A stretch of DNA of 30,624 nt from an uncultured Lachnospiraceae bacterium (GTDB lineage Bacteria > Bacillota > Clostridia > Lachnospirales > Lachnospiraceae), in the NCBI GenBank assembly GCA_948688495.1, contig CAPQSW010000038.1, positions 1 through 30,624 of the forward strand, written 5' to 3'. The position numbers and the translations under genes are program-made. The notes beneath the pieces are model-generated. The model ran no database searches. It was not told the DNA's origin and was given only the letters and a program-made list of their open reading frames with translations. Positions 1 through 7,979 of this stretch are shown here, piece by piece (positions within the stretch are counted from its first letter, which is position 1; the number at the start of each line of letters is the position of its first letter).

Positions 1-1
1 A

Positions 2-133
2 GATATTACCATGGAAAAGCACTTTATTCATTTATTTATTCTGATATTTATAACTGTTGCCTATAACTTAATCCTTACAAGAACGCTTCCCAAAAATCAA
101 TGGGAAAATATAAACGATACGGGGAATAAATGA
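2..133 (+). CDS. Tail of a truncated ORF or a small hydrophobic peptide
   Basis: The frame is open from the window edge to a TGA at 131-133. It encodes a short hydrophobic stretch (HLFILIFITVAYNLIL), which would form one membrane helix, followed by a polar tail. An ATG at 11 would give a 40-residue peptide, but no ribosome binding site is visible in the ten bases before it. The segment is therefore as likely to be the C-terminus of a membrane protein cut by the window edge. I do not recognise the family. Confidence 0.25.
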   Translation, partial: DITMEKHFIHLFILIFITVAYNLILTRTLPKNQWENINDTGNK

Positions 134-149
134 TATGGCAAGCGTGATT

Positions 150-386
150 TTAGAATGGGTTCATTGCCCTGTTGAACCGCTCCCTGGTATCTGAAACTTT
201 ATGATGGACTTCTTTTATAGGTTGTAATTTTTGATCCCTTTTTGTATCAAATAAATATACAATCGCTTGTAAATCTTCATATACAAATAAGGCTGCAAAG
301 TTTTTCTTGCATTTTCCATTGTAAAGTGCTATGATGTGTATGATAACTAGATAACCTAAGGCTTGAGAGTGGGCGGATGTCCACTC
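150..386 (-). pseudogene. Possible gene remnant without a start codon
   Basis: On the minus strand a frame of 78 codons runs from the codon after a TGA (387-389) to a TAA (150-152). No ATG, GTG or TTG lies in it until seven residues from the end, except that codon's near-terminal ATG. The translation has a protein-like composition with segments such as NFAALFVYEDLQAIVYLFDT and RDQKLQPIKEVHHKV, unlike a random AT-rich reading. It overlaps the plus-strand promoter of rimP, so it is unlikely to be an active full gene. It may be the 3' part of a gene whose 5' end was lost, or chance. I do not recognise the family. Confidence 0.3.
307..335 (+). promoter_or_regulatory. Sigma-A-type promoter of the rimP-nusA-infB operon
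   Basis: TTGCAT (307-312) and TATGAT (330-335) are separated by 17 bases, close to the housekeeping consensus. The predicted start of transcription is near 342, giving a leader of about 95 bases before rimP. This leader contains the hairpin at 363-390. Confidence 0.7.
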
Positions 387-395
387 TCAATTTTG
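363..395 (+). promoter_or_regulatory. Leader hairpin before rimP, candidate attenuator
   Basis: TTGAGAGTGG (363-372) pairs perfectly with CCACTCTCAA (381-390) around an 8-base loop, and TTTTG follows. The U tract is short and broken by G, as in weak intrinsic terminators. It lies between the operon promoter and rimP, so it would act on the whole operon. In Bacillus subtilis the nusA operon is autoregulated through NusA-dependent termination in its leader; extending that mechanism to this hairpin is inference. Confidence 0.55.
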
Positions 396-436
396 TGCGT
401 GGGGCGCAACAAGCCTGAGTGAAAGGCAGGTGTGAT

Positions 437-904
437 ATGTCGAAGAAAGAGGTTTATGAGCAGAAGACAGAAGAACTTCTAAAGCCTTTGATGGAAGAAT
501 ATCAGTTTGAACTGGTGGATGTAGAGTATGTAAAAGAAGGCGGCAACTGGTATCTCAGGGCTTATATAGATAAAGAAGGAGGAATTACGGTAGACGACTG
601 CGAACTGGTAAGCAGAAGGATGAGCGATTTACTTGATGAGAAAGATTATATAGATGAGTCTTATATATTTGAAGTGAGTTCCCCGGGCCTTTCAAGGCCT
701 TTAAAGAAAGAGAAGGATTATGCAAGGAGTATGGGAAAGGAATTGGAAATCCGTACTTACCGTGCCATCAACAAGGAAAAGGAATTTTATGGCATTTTAA
801 AGGCTTATGATGATAAGACGGTAACAATAGAGACGGATGATAAGATAGAGATGATATTTGCAAAATCGGAGATTGCATTAATCCGTCTTGCTTTTGATTT
901 TTAG
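437..904 (+). CDS. rimP: Ribosome maturation factor RimP
   Basis: RimP is a cytoplasmic assembly factor that binds the free 30S subunit and helps its late maturation. The 155-residue protein matches the family length. It carries the N-terminal alpha/beta domain with the segment ELVDVEYVKEGGNWYLR and the conserved EVSSPGLSRPL motif around residues 80-90, followed by the C-terminal SH3-like barrel. I chose ATG 437 because AGGCAGG (424-430) precedes it at good spacing; an in-frame GTG at 419 would add six residues and has no such site. It is the first gene of the nusA-infB operon, 40 bases ahead of nusA, the usual Firmicutes position. Identification rests on motif, length and context together. 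Confidence 0.95.
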   Translation: MSKKEVYEQKTEELLKPLMEEYQFELVDVEYVKEGGNWYLRAYIDKEGGITVDDCELVSRRMSDLLDEKDYIDESYIFEVSSPGLSRPLKKEKDYARSMGKELEIRTYRAINKEKEFYGILKAYDDKTVTIETDDKIEMIFAKSEIALIRLAFDF

Positions 905-944
905 ATGCGTCAAATAACAGAAAACTATTCAGGAGGATAAAAAA

Positions 945-2216
945 ATGAACAATGAGTTATTAGAAGCGTTAAATATATTGGAAAAGGAGAAGGACATCAG
1001 CAAGGAGACATTGCTGGAAGCAATTGAGAACTCACTGCTTACCGCCTGCAAGAACCATTTTGGCAAGTCGGACAATATTAAGGTAGACATGAACCATGAG
1101 ACTTGCGAGTATCACGTATATGCAGAAAAAACAGTTGTAGAGGAAGTAGAGGATGATGTGACGCAGATCAGCCTGGGGAATGCCAAAATGATCGACTCCA
1201 AATATGAACTGGGCGACATTGTGAATATTGAGGTAAAGTCAAAAGAGTTTGGCAGGATTGCAACCCAGAATGCCAAGAATGTGATCTTGCAGAAAATACG
1301 CGAGGAAGAACGGAAAGTATTGTTTGACCAGTATTATGAGAAAGAGAAGGATATTGTGACTGGCATTGTCCAGAGATATGTGGGTAAAAATATCAGCATT
1401 AATCTTGGCAAAGTAGATGCTATTTTGAGTGAAAATGAACAAATCAAAGGGGAAGTATTCCAACCTACGGAGCGGATTAAGCTTTATATCCTGGAGGTAA
1501 AACCAACCTCGAAAGGCCCTAAAATTCTGGTATCGAGAACCCATCCGGAGCTGGTAAAGCGTCTTTTCGAGTCTGAGGTGACAGAGGTAAAGGACGGTAC
1601 GGTAGAGATTAAGAGTATTTCCAGGGAAGCTGGCAGCAGAACGAAGATTGCTGTGTGGAGCAATGACCCGGATGTGGACCCGGTGGGAGCATGTGTGGGG
1701 TTAAATGGCGTCAGGGTAAATGCCATAGTCAATGAATTGCGGGGAGAAAAAATAGATATTATCAATTGGAGTGATAATGCGGCGATGCTTATTGAAAATG
1801 CGCTTAGTCCGGCAAAGGTGATTTCTGTTATTGCCGATGCGGAAGAAAAGACTGCCAAAGTAGTTGTGCCTGACTATCAACTTTCGCTCGCTATCGGAAA
1901 AGAAGGGCAGAATGCAAGGCTGGCTGCAAGGCTGACTGGATTTAAGATTGATATTAAGAGTGAGACGCAGGCAAGAGAGGCCGGAGATTTCATGGACTAT
2001 GAGAACGATTACGAGGAATATGATGAATATGACGAGGAATCGTACGATGGAGAAGCATATGATGAGAATGGCTATGCGGATGGCTATGAAGAAGCGTCAG
2101 AAGATGGCTATGAAGAAGCGCCAGCGGATGGCTATGAAGAAGAGCCGGCGGATGGCTATGAAGAAGAAACTCCAGACAGTGACGCCAAGGAGTATGAGGA
2201 GTCTTCCTATGAATAA
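945..2216 (+). CDS. nusA: Transcription termination/antitermination factor NusA
   Basis: NusA binds RNA polymerase and nascent RNA and modulates pausing, intrinsic termination and antitermination. The 423-residue protein has the N-terminal polymerase-binding domain (about 1-125), an S1 domain (about 130-200, with IVTGIVQRYVGKNISINLG) and two KH domains (about 220-350, with DPVGACVGLNGVRV and LAIGKEGQNARLAARLTG). The RNA-binding core is therefore complete. After about residue 350 comes a very acidic tyrosine-rich tail with four DGYEE-type repeats, which is not part of the usual Firmicutes NusA core. The ribosome binding site is AGGAGG (931-936). The gene overlaps rnpM by 8 bases, suggesting translational coupling. 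Confidence 0.96.
   Translation: MNNELLEALNILEKEKDISKETLLEAIENSLLTACKNHFGKSDNIKVDMNHETCEYHVYAEKTVVEEVEDDVTQISLGNAKMIDSKYELGDIVNIEVKSKEFGRIATQNAKNVILQKIREEERKVLFDQYYEKEKDIVTGIVQRYVGKNISINLGKVDAILSENEQIKGEVFQPTERIKLYILEVKPTSKGPKILVSRTHPELVKRLFESEVTEVKDGTVEIKSISREAGSRTKIAVWSNDPDVDPVGACVGLNGVRVNAIVNELRGEKIDIINWSDNAAMLIENALSPAKVISVIADAEEKTAKVVVPDYQLSLAIGKEGQNARLAARLTGFKIDIKSETQAREAGDFMDYENDYEEYDEYDEESYDGEAYDENGYADGYEEASEDGYEEAPADGYEEEPADGYEEETPDSDAKEYEESSYE
2079..2174 (+). repeat. Four 24-base tandem repeats in the nusA 3' end
   Basis: Units starting at 2079, 2103, 2127 and 2151 each begin GATGGCTATGAAGAAG and encode DGYEEASE, DGYEEAPA, DGYEEEPA and DGYEEETP. The exact 24-base period and near identity point to recent expansion of an acidic disordered tail. 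Confidence 0.9.
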
Positions 2217-2481
2217 GAAAGTTCCTATGCGGCAGTGTGTCGGCTGTAGGGAAATGAAAAGCAAAAAAGAGCTGCTGCGTATCATTAAAACTGCTGAAAA
2301 TGAGATTTTTCTGGACGCCACAGGCAAAAAGAACGGCAGAGGGGCATATATATGTCCGAATGAAGAATGTCTGGCACTGGCACTTGGGAATAAAGGTTTG
2401 GAACGGTCACTGAAAACTGCAATACCCCGAGAGGTAATAGAAAGTTTGACAAAGGAGATGGGAATCATTGCAAAGGGATAA
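2209..2481 (+). CDS. rnpM: YlxR family RNA-binding protein (RnpM)
   Basis: This 90-residue basic protein belongs to the YlxR (DUF448) family, which always sits between nusA and infB. The family signature is visible: PMRQCVGCREMKSKKELLRI at the N-terminus and GRGAYICPN near residue 45. The B. subtilis homologue has been described as a modulator of RNase P, hence RnpM; that role is transferred from the family. The start is ATG 2209, overlapping the nusA stop by 8 bases. The reading frame is open far upstream inside nusA, but only from 2209 does it match the family. It overlaps ylxQ by 14 bases, so nusA, rnpM and ylxQ are probably translationally coupled. Confidence 0.92.
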   Translation: MNKKVPMRQCVGCREMKSKKELLRIIKTAENEIFLDATGKKNGRGAYICPNEECLALALGNKGLERSLKTAIPREVIESLTKEMGIIAKG

Positions 2482-2788
2482 AGTATTATCCATGCTTGGT
2501 CTGGCAGCCAAAGCGGGAAAGATTGCAAGCGGAGAATTTTCCACAGAGAAGGCGGTAAAATCCGGCAGTGCATTTCTTGTGATTGTGTCTGAGGAGGCCT
2601 CGAAAAATACGAAAAAAATGTTTCAAAACATGTGTTCCTTTTATCAGGTCCCGATATATTTGTATGCTTCTAAGGAGGCTTTGGGAAATGCGATAGGCAA
2701 GGAGTTTCGTGCTTCCCTTGCGGTACTTGATGAAGGCTTTGCCAAAAGCCTTAAGGAAAAGTTGAAAATAACAGAGAAAACGGAATAA
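2468..2788 (+). CDS. ylxQ: L7Ae-like K-turn RNA-binding protein YlxQ
   Basis: The product is a 106-residue L7Ae/L30e/S12e/Gadd45-fold protein that binds kink-turn RNA; its cellular target in Firmicutes is not settled. The N-terminal LSMLGLAAKAGKIASGE and the central FLVIVSEEASKNTKK segment are characteristic of the family. The start is TTG 2468, preceded by AAGGAG (2452-2457) at about 10 bases. An ATG at 2492 would cut off the first strand and helix. Its beginning lies inside the end of rnpM and infB follows 16 bases later, the conserved order. TTG initiation and the 14-base overlap imply coupled, moderate translation. Confidence 0.9.
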   Translation: MQRDKVLSMLGLAAKAGKIASGEFSTEKAVKSGSAFLVIVSEEASKNTKKMFQNMCSFYQVPIYLYASKEALGNAIGKEFRASLAVLDEGFAKSLKEKLKITEKTE

Positions 2789-2804
2789 CGGAGGTAGTAA
2801 GAGT

Positions 2805-5651
2805 ATGGCGAAAATGAGAATATATGCACTTGCAAATGAATTAGAGATAGAATCCAAGGAAGTGATTAAGTTTCTTGCGGAAAGGAACATTACCGGCAAG
2901 GTTGCCAGCAGTTCCATTGAGGATGAAGTCATTGAAATGGTAAGGAAGAATTACAGCGGTTCCAAGTCAGAACCGGTAAAGAAAGAAGAAAAGGAGACGG
3001 CTGCAAAGGAAATATCTTCCCCGTCGTTGCAGGAGGCAGCAAAGCCCCAGGTTAAACCAGAAGTGCAAAAGGCAGAAAAGTCCCAGGATAAGCCAAATGC
3101 GCAGGAGGCTGCAAAGCCTCAAGATAAACCAGATGCGCAGGAGACGGCAAAGCCGTTGGCAAGACCCAAAAAGAAATCCAGCATTACGGCTGTGTTTAAT
3201 CCGCAGAATAGCAAAACTGTCAAAAAACGTCCGGCAAGGCCGCAGGGAGAGCGTCCGGCGAGACCACAGGGAGACCGGAACGTTCGGCCGCAGGGAGAGC
3301 GCCCGGTAAGACCACAGGCAGAGCGGCAGGGAAAGCCACAGGGAGAGCGTCCGGCAAGGCCACAGGAGACTCATGTAGGAAAAGAGCAGGCGGCTCATTC
3401 CGTAAAGGCACAGGGGGTTTCAGAAAGACCACAGGAAAATGTAGTAAGGTCCCAGGAAAATGCAGCAAGACCGCAGGCAGAGCGTTCCGCAAGACCACAG
3501 GGAGACCGGAACACAAGACCGCAGGCAGAGCGTTCCGCAAGACCGCAGGGAGACCGGAACGTTCGGCCGCAGGGAGACCGGAATATGCGGCCGCAGGGGG
3601 ACCGGAACGCAAGGCCGCAGGGAGATCGGAATAACCGCAATTATCAAAATGGGCGTCCAGGTCAGAAAAGCCGTTTTGAGCAGGAAATTAACAAGTTAAA
3701 TCAAAACAGTCCAACAACGTCTATGGATGAAGCAAGAGGGAAAGAAAGCCGGGAGCGTGATAACCGCAAAGGCAATAACCAGCGCCATGAGAAAGAACTG
3801 ATGGGCAGAAAGAAAGAGCGGTTTGATAACCTGGAGAAGAAGACGAGGGGAAAGAAGAATCAGCAGCCGCAACAACCGCAGAAGAAGGAAGAAGATACCA
3901 TTAAAACAATTACCCTTCCAGAGAAGATGACGATCAAAGAGTTTGCAGATCGTATGAAAGTGCAGGCTTCTGCTATTATCAAGAAGCTGTTTCTGCAGGG
4001 AAATATTGTAACTGTCAACAATGAGATTGACTATGCAACGGCAGAGGAGATTGCCCTGGAATTTAACTGCATCTGTGAAATGGAAGAAAAGGTGGACGTA
4101 ATTGCAGAACTTCTGAAGGAAGAAGATGAGGATGAGGCAGCTATGGTAAAACGGCCTCCGGTTGTATGTGTTATGGGGCATGTTGACCATGGTAAGACAT
4201 CACTGCTTGACGCAATCCGTGATACACATGTGATTGATAAAGAGGCGGGAGGAATCACACAGCATATCGGTGCTTATATGGTAGAGTGTAACGGAGAGAA
4301 GATTACATTCCTGGACACGCCGGGACATGAGGCATTTACCGCTATGCGTATGCGCGGGGCTAATGCGACTGATATTGCTATTCTGGTAGTTGCCGCTGAC
4401 GACGGTGTTATGCCGCAGACTGTGGAGGCAATCAGCCATGCCAAGGCTGCAGGTGTTGAAATTATTGTGGCAATTAACAAAATTGATAAGCCGAGCGCTA
4501 ATATTGAACGTGTAAAACAGGAGCTTGCAGAGCATGAGCTGATTCCAGAAGACTGGGGCGGAAGCACCATTTTTGTACCAGTATCTGCACATACGCATGA
4601 GGGAATTGATTCCTTGCTGGAGATGGTACTTCTGACAGCAGAGGTATGTGAATTAAAAGCGAATCCAAAGCGTAATGCACGCGGCCTTGTGATTGAAGCA
4701 CAGCTTGACAAAGGACGCGGTTCTGTAGCAACGATTCTGGTACAGAAGGGAACCTTAAAAGTAGGCCAGCCAATTGCCTGTGGAAGCTGTTATGGCAAGG
4801 TAAGGGCCATGATTGATGATAAAGGAAGAAGGGTGAAAGAAGCGTCCCCATCTACCCCGGTGGAAATATTAGGTTTGAATAACGTGCCGAATGCAGGGGA
4901 AATCTTTGTATGTACGGATTCTGAGAAAGAAGCAAAAAGTTTTGCAGATACCTTTATTTCGGAGGGACGTGAACGGATGCTGGAGGATACGAAGGCAAGG
5001 ATGTCCCTGGATGACCTGTTCTCACAGATTCAATCAGGTAATATTAAGGAACTTCCGATTATTGTAAAGGCAGATGTACAGGGTTCTGTGGAGGCTGTGA
5101 AACAGAGCCTGGTAAAACTTTCGGATGAAGAAGTTATGGTAAAGGTTATTCATGGCGGCGTAGGTGCCATCAATGAATCTGATGTAAGTCTTGCATCAGC
5201 TTCCAATGCCATTATTATCGGATTTAATGTACGTCCCGATGCCACAGCGAAGGCGACGGCAGAACGTGAGGGCGTGGATATGAGGCTGTATAAGGTTATC
5301 TATAATGCGATTGAGGATGTACAGGCAGCCATGAAAGGGATGCTTGACCCTGTATTTGAGGAAAAAGTACTTGGCCATGCGGAGATCCGCCAGATTTTCA
5401 AGGCTTCCGGCGTCGGAAACATTGCAGGTTCTTATGTGTTGGATGGTACGTTCCAGAGAGGCTGCAAGGTACGCATTTCCAGAGAGGGTGAACAGATTTT
5501 TGAAGGGGATCTTGCATCCTTAAAACGTTTTAAAGATGATGTAAAGGAAGTAAGGGCAGGTTACGAGTGCGGTCTGGTATTTGACGGTTTCAATGATATT
5601 CAGGAACTCGATGTGGTAGAAGCATATATTATGGTGGAAGTGCCGCGTTAA
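2805..5651 (+). CDS. infB: Translation initiation factor IF-2
   Basis: IF-2 is the GTPase that brings fMet-tRNA to the 30S subunit and promotes subunit joining. The 948-residue protein has an N-terminal IF2_N helix bundle (1-50), a long disordered basic linker (about 55-350) and a second IF2_N module (about 365-415). The G domain follows with P-loop GHVDHGKT at 458-465, DTPGHE for G3 and NKID for G4. Beta-barrel domains and the C-terminal fMet-tRNA-binding domain complete it. The linker holds many RPQGDRN or RPQAERS heptads, making this IF-2 longer than usual. The ribosome binding site is GGAGG (2790-2794). All nucleotide-binding motifs are intact, so the enzyme should be functional. Confidence 0.97.
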   Translation: MAKMRIYALANELEIESKEVIKFLAERNITGKVASSSIEDEVIEMVRKNYSGSKSEPVKKEEKETAAKEISSPSLQEAAKPQVKPEVQKAEKSQDKPNAQEAAKPQDKPDAQETAKPLARPKKKSSITAVFNPQNSKTVKKRPARPQGERPARPQGDRNVRPQGERPVRPQAERQGKPQGERPARPQETHVGKEQAAHSVKAQGVSERPQENVVRSQENAARPQAERSARPQGDRNTRPQAERSARPQGDRNVRPQGDRNMRPQGDRNARPQGDRNNRNYQNGRPGQKSRFEQEINKLNQNSPTTSMDEARGKESRERDNRKGNNQRHEKELMGRKKERFDNLEKKTRGKKNQQPQQPQKKEEDTIKTITLPEKMTIKEFADRMKVQASAIIKKLFLQGNIVTVNNEIDYATAEEIALEFNCICEMEEKVDVIAELLKEEDEDEAAMVKRPPVVCVMGHVDHGKTSLLDAIRDTHVIDKEAGGITQHIGAYMVECNGEKITFLDTPGHEAFTAMRMRGANATDIAILVVAADDGVMPQTVEAISHAKAAGVEIIVAINKIDKPSANIERVKQELAEHELIPEDWGGSTIFVPVSAHTHEGIDSLLEMVLLTAEVCELKANPKRNARGLVIEAQLDKGRGSVATILVQKGTLKVGQPIACGSCYGKVRAMIDDKGRRVKEASPSTPVEILGLNNVPNAGEIFVCTDSEKEAKSFADTFISEGRERMLEDTKARMSLDDLFSQIQSGNIKELPIIVKADVQGSVEAVKQSLVKLSDEEVMVKVIHGGVGAINESDVSLASASNAIIIGFNVRPDATAKATAEREGVDMRLYKVIYNAIEDVQAAMKGMLDPVFEEKVLGHAEIRQIFKASGVGNIAGSYVLDGTFQRGCKVRISREGEQIFEGDLASLKRFKDDVKEVRAGYECGLVFDGFNDIQELDVVEAYIMVEVPR
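3230..3645 (+). repeat. Heptad-coding tandem repeats in the infB linker
   Basis: The region codes for imperfect seven-residue units of the type ARPQGER, ARPQGDR and RPQGDRN, based on a 21-base period. The last five units (about 3541-3640) are nearly identical at DNA level. Degenerate units in the middle (around 3360-3460) suggest older copies. The encoded segment is strongly basic and proline-rich, probably disordered. Confidence 0.85.
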
Positions 5652-5721
5652 ATACCAAAAGATGCAAACAGCAGGAACGCCGCACGAAATTGTCTGAAGC
5701 AGAGAAGGAGTAAGGCAGGAT

Positions 5722-6075
5722 ATGAGAAAAAACAGCATTAAAAATACAAGGATCAACGAAGAAGTTTTGCGGGAGCTGAGCAATATTATACGGGGAGAAA
5801 TAAAAGACCCCCGGATTGCCCCCCTTACTTCCGTGGTTTCTGTGGAAGTTGCACCGGATTTAAAGAGCTGCAAAGCGTATATCAGCGTATTGGGAGACGA
5901 AAAGGCACAGCAGGATACACTTGCAGGCTTAAAGAGCGCAGAGGGCTATATAAGGAGGCAATTGGCGCAGAATATTAATTTGAGGAATACGCCTGAAATA
6001 CGGTTTATCTTAGACCAGTCAATTGAGTATGGCGTAAATATGTCAAAACTGATAGATGACGTAAACCATCGGTGA
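5722..6075 (+). CDS. rbfA: 30S ribosome-binding factor RbfA
   Basis: RbfA is a small KH-fold protein that binds the 30S subunit near helix 1 of 16S rRNA and supports late maturation and cold adaptation. The 117-residue product has the family length. Visible signatures are the N-terminal RINEEVLRELSNIIRGEIKD, PRIAPLTSVVSVEVAPDLK and the late PEIRFILDQSIEYG segment. It follows infB after 70 bases containing no obvious promoter or terminator, and is 12 bases ahead of nrnA. AAGGAG (5705-5710) and AGGA (5717-5720) precede the ATG. Confidence 0.94.
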   Translation: MRKNSIKNTRINEEVLRELSNIIRGEIKDPRIAPLTSVVSVEVAPDLKSCKAYISVLGDEKAQQDTLAGLKSAEGYIRRQLAQNINLRNTPEIRFILDQSIEYGVNMSKLIDDVNHR

Positions 6076-6087
6076 GGAGTGTTTGCT

Positions 6088-7041
6088 ATGAGAGATTTAG
6101 CATCCCAGCTGAAATGGGTAAAGACAGTTGCCATTGCAGGTCATATAAGGCCGGACGGCGACTGTGTGGGTTCCTGTCTTGCAACTTATAATTATATTAA
6201 GACCTGGTTCCCGCAGATTCAGGCAGATATTTATCTGGAGCCCATTCCAAATATTTTTAAGTTTCTAAAGAACTCAGAACAGATACAGAGTACCTATGAC
6301 AATGACAAAGCCTATGATTTGTGCATTGTGCAGGATTGCGGGGATACCGGGCGTTTGGGAGAGGCCGTTAAGTACTTTCAGTCGGCAAAGAAGACTATCT
6401 GTATCGACCATCATGTGAGTAATGATAATTTCGCAGATGAGAATTATATTTTTCCCGAGGCAAGCTCTACATCGGAACTTGTATTTGAGCTGCTTGAAAC
6501 AGAGAAGATTACAAAAGAAATTGCGGAATGCATTTATGTGGGAATGGTGCATGATACGGGGGTATTTCAATATTCCTGTACATCGGCAAGGACTATGAAC
6601 ATTGCTGGTATTTTGATGGAAAAGGGGATTGATTTTTCCCAAATTGTAGATGAGACATTTTATACAAAGACCTTTGCACAGAATCAGATTTTGGGGCAGG
6701 CGTTGTTGAACAGTAAGCTTTTGTTGGAGGGTGCAGTGATTGCCACAGCAGTGAGCAAGGAGGAGATGGAGCGTTTTCAGGTATTGCCTAAGCACCTGGA
6801 TGGGATTGTCAGTCAGCTTCGTGTGACAAAGGGTGTGGAAGCAGCCATTTTCCTCTATGAAAATGAGGACCATACCTGGAAGGTCAGCATGCGTTCGAAC
6901 GGAAAGGCAAATGTTGCGGATATTGCCGTGAAATATAATGGCGGTGGTCATGTGAGGGCGGCAGGCGCCACAATGGAAGGCAGACCGGAAGAAATTTTTG
7001 ACAGAATCTGTGAAGAAATTAAGGGGCAGCTCAATGATTAA
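6088..7041 (+). CDS. nrnA: Oligoribonuclease/pAp phosphatase NrnA (DHH family)
   Basis: NrnA degrades short oligoribonucleotides and dephosphorylates 3'-phosphoadenosine 5'-phosphate in the cytoplasm. The 317-residue protein shows the manganese-binding DHH-phosphoesterase motifs: GHIRPDGDCVGS at 18-29, the DHH triad itself at 107-109, and the C-terminal DHHA1 motif GGGHVRAAGA from 285. I chose ATG 6088 because GAGGAG (6074-6079) lies eight bases upstream; an in-frame GTG at 6079 overlaps that site. The gene sits between rbfA and truB, the standard Firmicutes place, and overlaps truB by 8 bases. Substrate choice among oligoRNA, pAp and cyclic-dinucleotide products cannot be told from sequence. 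Confidence 0.92.
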   Translation: MRDLASQLKWVKTVAIAGHIRPDGDCVGSCLATYNYIKTWFPQIQADIYLEPIPNIFKFLKNSEQIQSTYDNDKAYDLCIVQDCGDTGRLGEAVKYFQSAKKTICIDHHVSNDNFADENYIFPEASSTSELVFELLETEKITKEIAECIYVGMVHDTGVFQYSCTSARTMNIAGILMEKGIDFSQIVDETFYTKTFAQNQILGQALLNSKLLLEGAVIATAVSKEEMERFQVLPKHLDGIVSQLRVTKGVEAAIFLYENEDHTWKVSMRSNGKANVADIAVKYNGGGHVRAAGATMEGRPEEIFDRICEEIKGQLND

Positions 7042-7969
7042 TGGAATTGTCAATGTATATAAAGAAAGAGGCTTTACATCCCATGATGTGGTGGCAAAGC
7101 TTCGAGGGATTTTCAGACAGAAAAAGATTGGACATACTGGAACCCTGGACCCGGATGCGGAGGGTGTACTGCCCATATGTCTTGGTAAGGCGACAAAGGT
7201 CTGCGAGCTGCTCACAGACAAAGACAAGGAATATGAGGCAGTGCTGTTGCTGGGACAGACAACTGATACGCAGGATATTACAGGGACAGTGCAGGAAATT
7301 TTACCAGTATTATGCAGTGAAGATGAAATCAGGAACATAATTGCAGAATTTGTGGGAGAATATTCCCAGCTTCCTCCAATGTATTCCGCCTTAAAAGTGG
7401 ATGGGAAGAAACTTTGTGATTTGGCAAGGGCAGGCTTGGAGGTTGCGCGCACGCCGCGTAATGTAAATATTTTTTCCATAGAAATTCTGGAAATGAAGCT
7501 TCCAAGAGTGAAGATGCGCATACACTGTTCCAAAGGCACCTATATCCGTACCTTATGCCATGACATTGGGGCAAGGGCAGGCTGCGGCGGTTGTATGGAA
7601 TCACTGCTGCGCACCCGTGTGGCAGAGTTTGAGGTACAAAAGGCAAAGAGACTTTCTGAAATTGAAGAAAAGGTATGGGCTGTCTGGGCACAGTTTCCCG
7701 AAAGGGAGCTGGCGAGGGAGGATTTTGCAGAATTTATCCAAAGCACGGACAGTGTATTTCTCCAGTATCCTATGGTAACAGTGAAAAAGGATTTTTCCAG
7801 GCCGCTTTATAATGGAAATCCACTTAAGCCGCAGTGGATATTGAATTGGAAAGATGCCTATAAAGAAGATTTACTGCGTATCTATGATGCAAATGATGCA
7901 TTTGCGGGGATTTACCAATGGGATGATTTGCGTAACAATATCCGCCCGGTTAAAATTTTTATGGAATAG
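7034..7969 (+). CDS. truB: tRNA pseudouridine-55 synthase TruB
   Basis: TruB converts U55 in the T-loop of nearly all tRNAs to pseudouridine and also acts as a tRNA chaperone. The 311-residue protein carries the catalytic motif GHTGTLDPDAEGVLP with the nucleophile Asp39. KATKVCELLTDKDKEYE, LPPMYSALKVDGK and CSKGTYIRTLCHDIG follow in the expected order. A C-terminal extension occupies about 230-311. The start is ATG 7034 inside the end of nrnA; the frame is open 36 bases further up but lacks family similarity there. The ten-base gap to ribF suggests co-translation. Confidence 0.95.
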   Translation: MINGIVNVYKERGFTSHDVVAKLRGIFRQKKIGHTGTLDPDAEGVLPICLGKATKVCELLTDKDKEYEAVLLLGQTTDTQDITGTVQEILPVLCSEDEIRNIIAEFVGEYSQLPPMYSALKVDGKKLCDLARAGLEVARTPRNVNIFSIEILEMKLPRVKMRIHCSKGTYIRTLCHDIGARAGCGGCMESLLRTRVAEFEVQKAKRLSEIEEKVWAVWAQFPERELAREDFAEFIQSTDSVFLQYPMVTVKKDFSRPLYNGNPLKPQWILNWKDAYKEDLLRIYDANDAFAGIYQWDDLRNNIRPVKIFME

Positions 7970-7979
7970 GACAGTGATT

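Noticed and set aside
1948..2208. Upstream extension of the rnpM frame through the nusA 3' end
   Set aside because: The 87 extra codons are a lysine- and methionine-rich shadow of the acidic nusA repeats and do not match the YlxR family.
3230..3645. CRISPR-like appearance of regular repeats
   Set aside because: The repeats are in frame inside infB, have no unique spacers, and encode a heptad linker.
6274..7539. Long minus-strand open frame of 421 codons opposite nrnA and truB
   Set aside because: Both plus-strand genes are complete with family motifs; the antisense translation shows no domain-like composition and no ribosome binding site.
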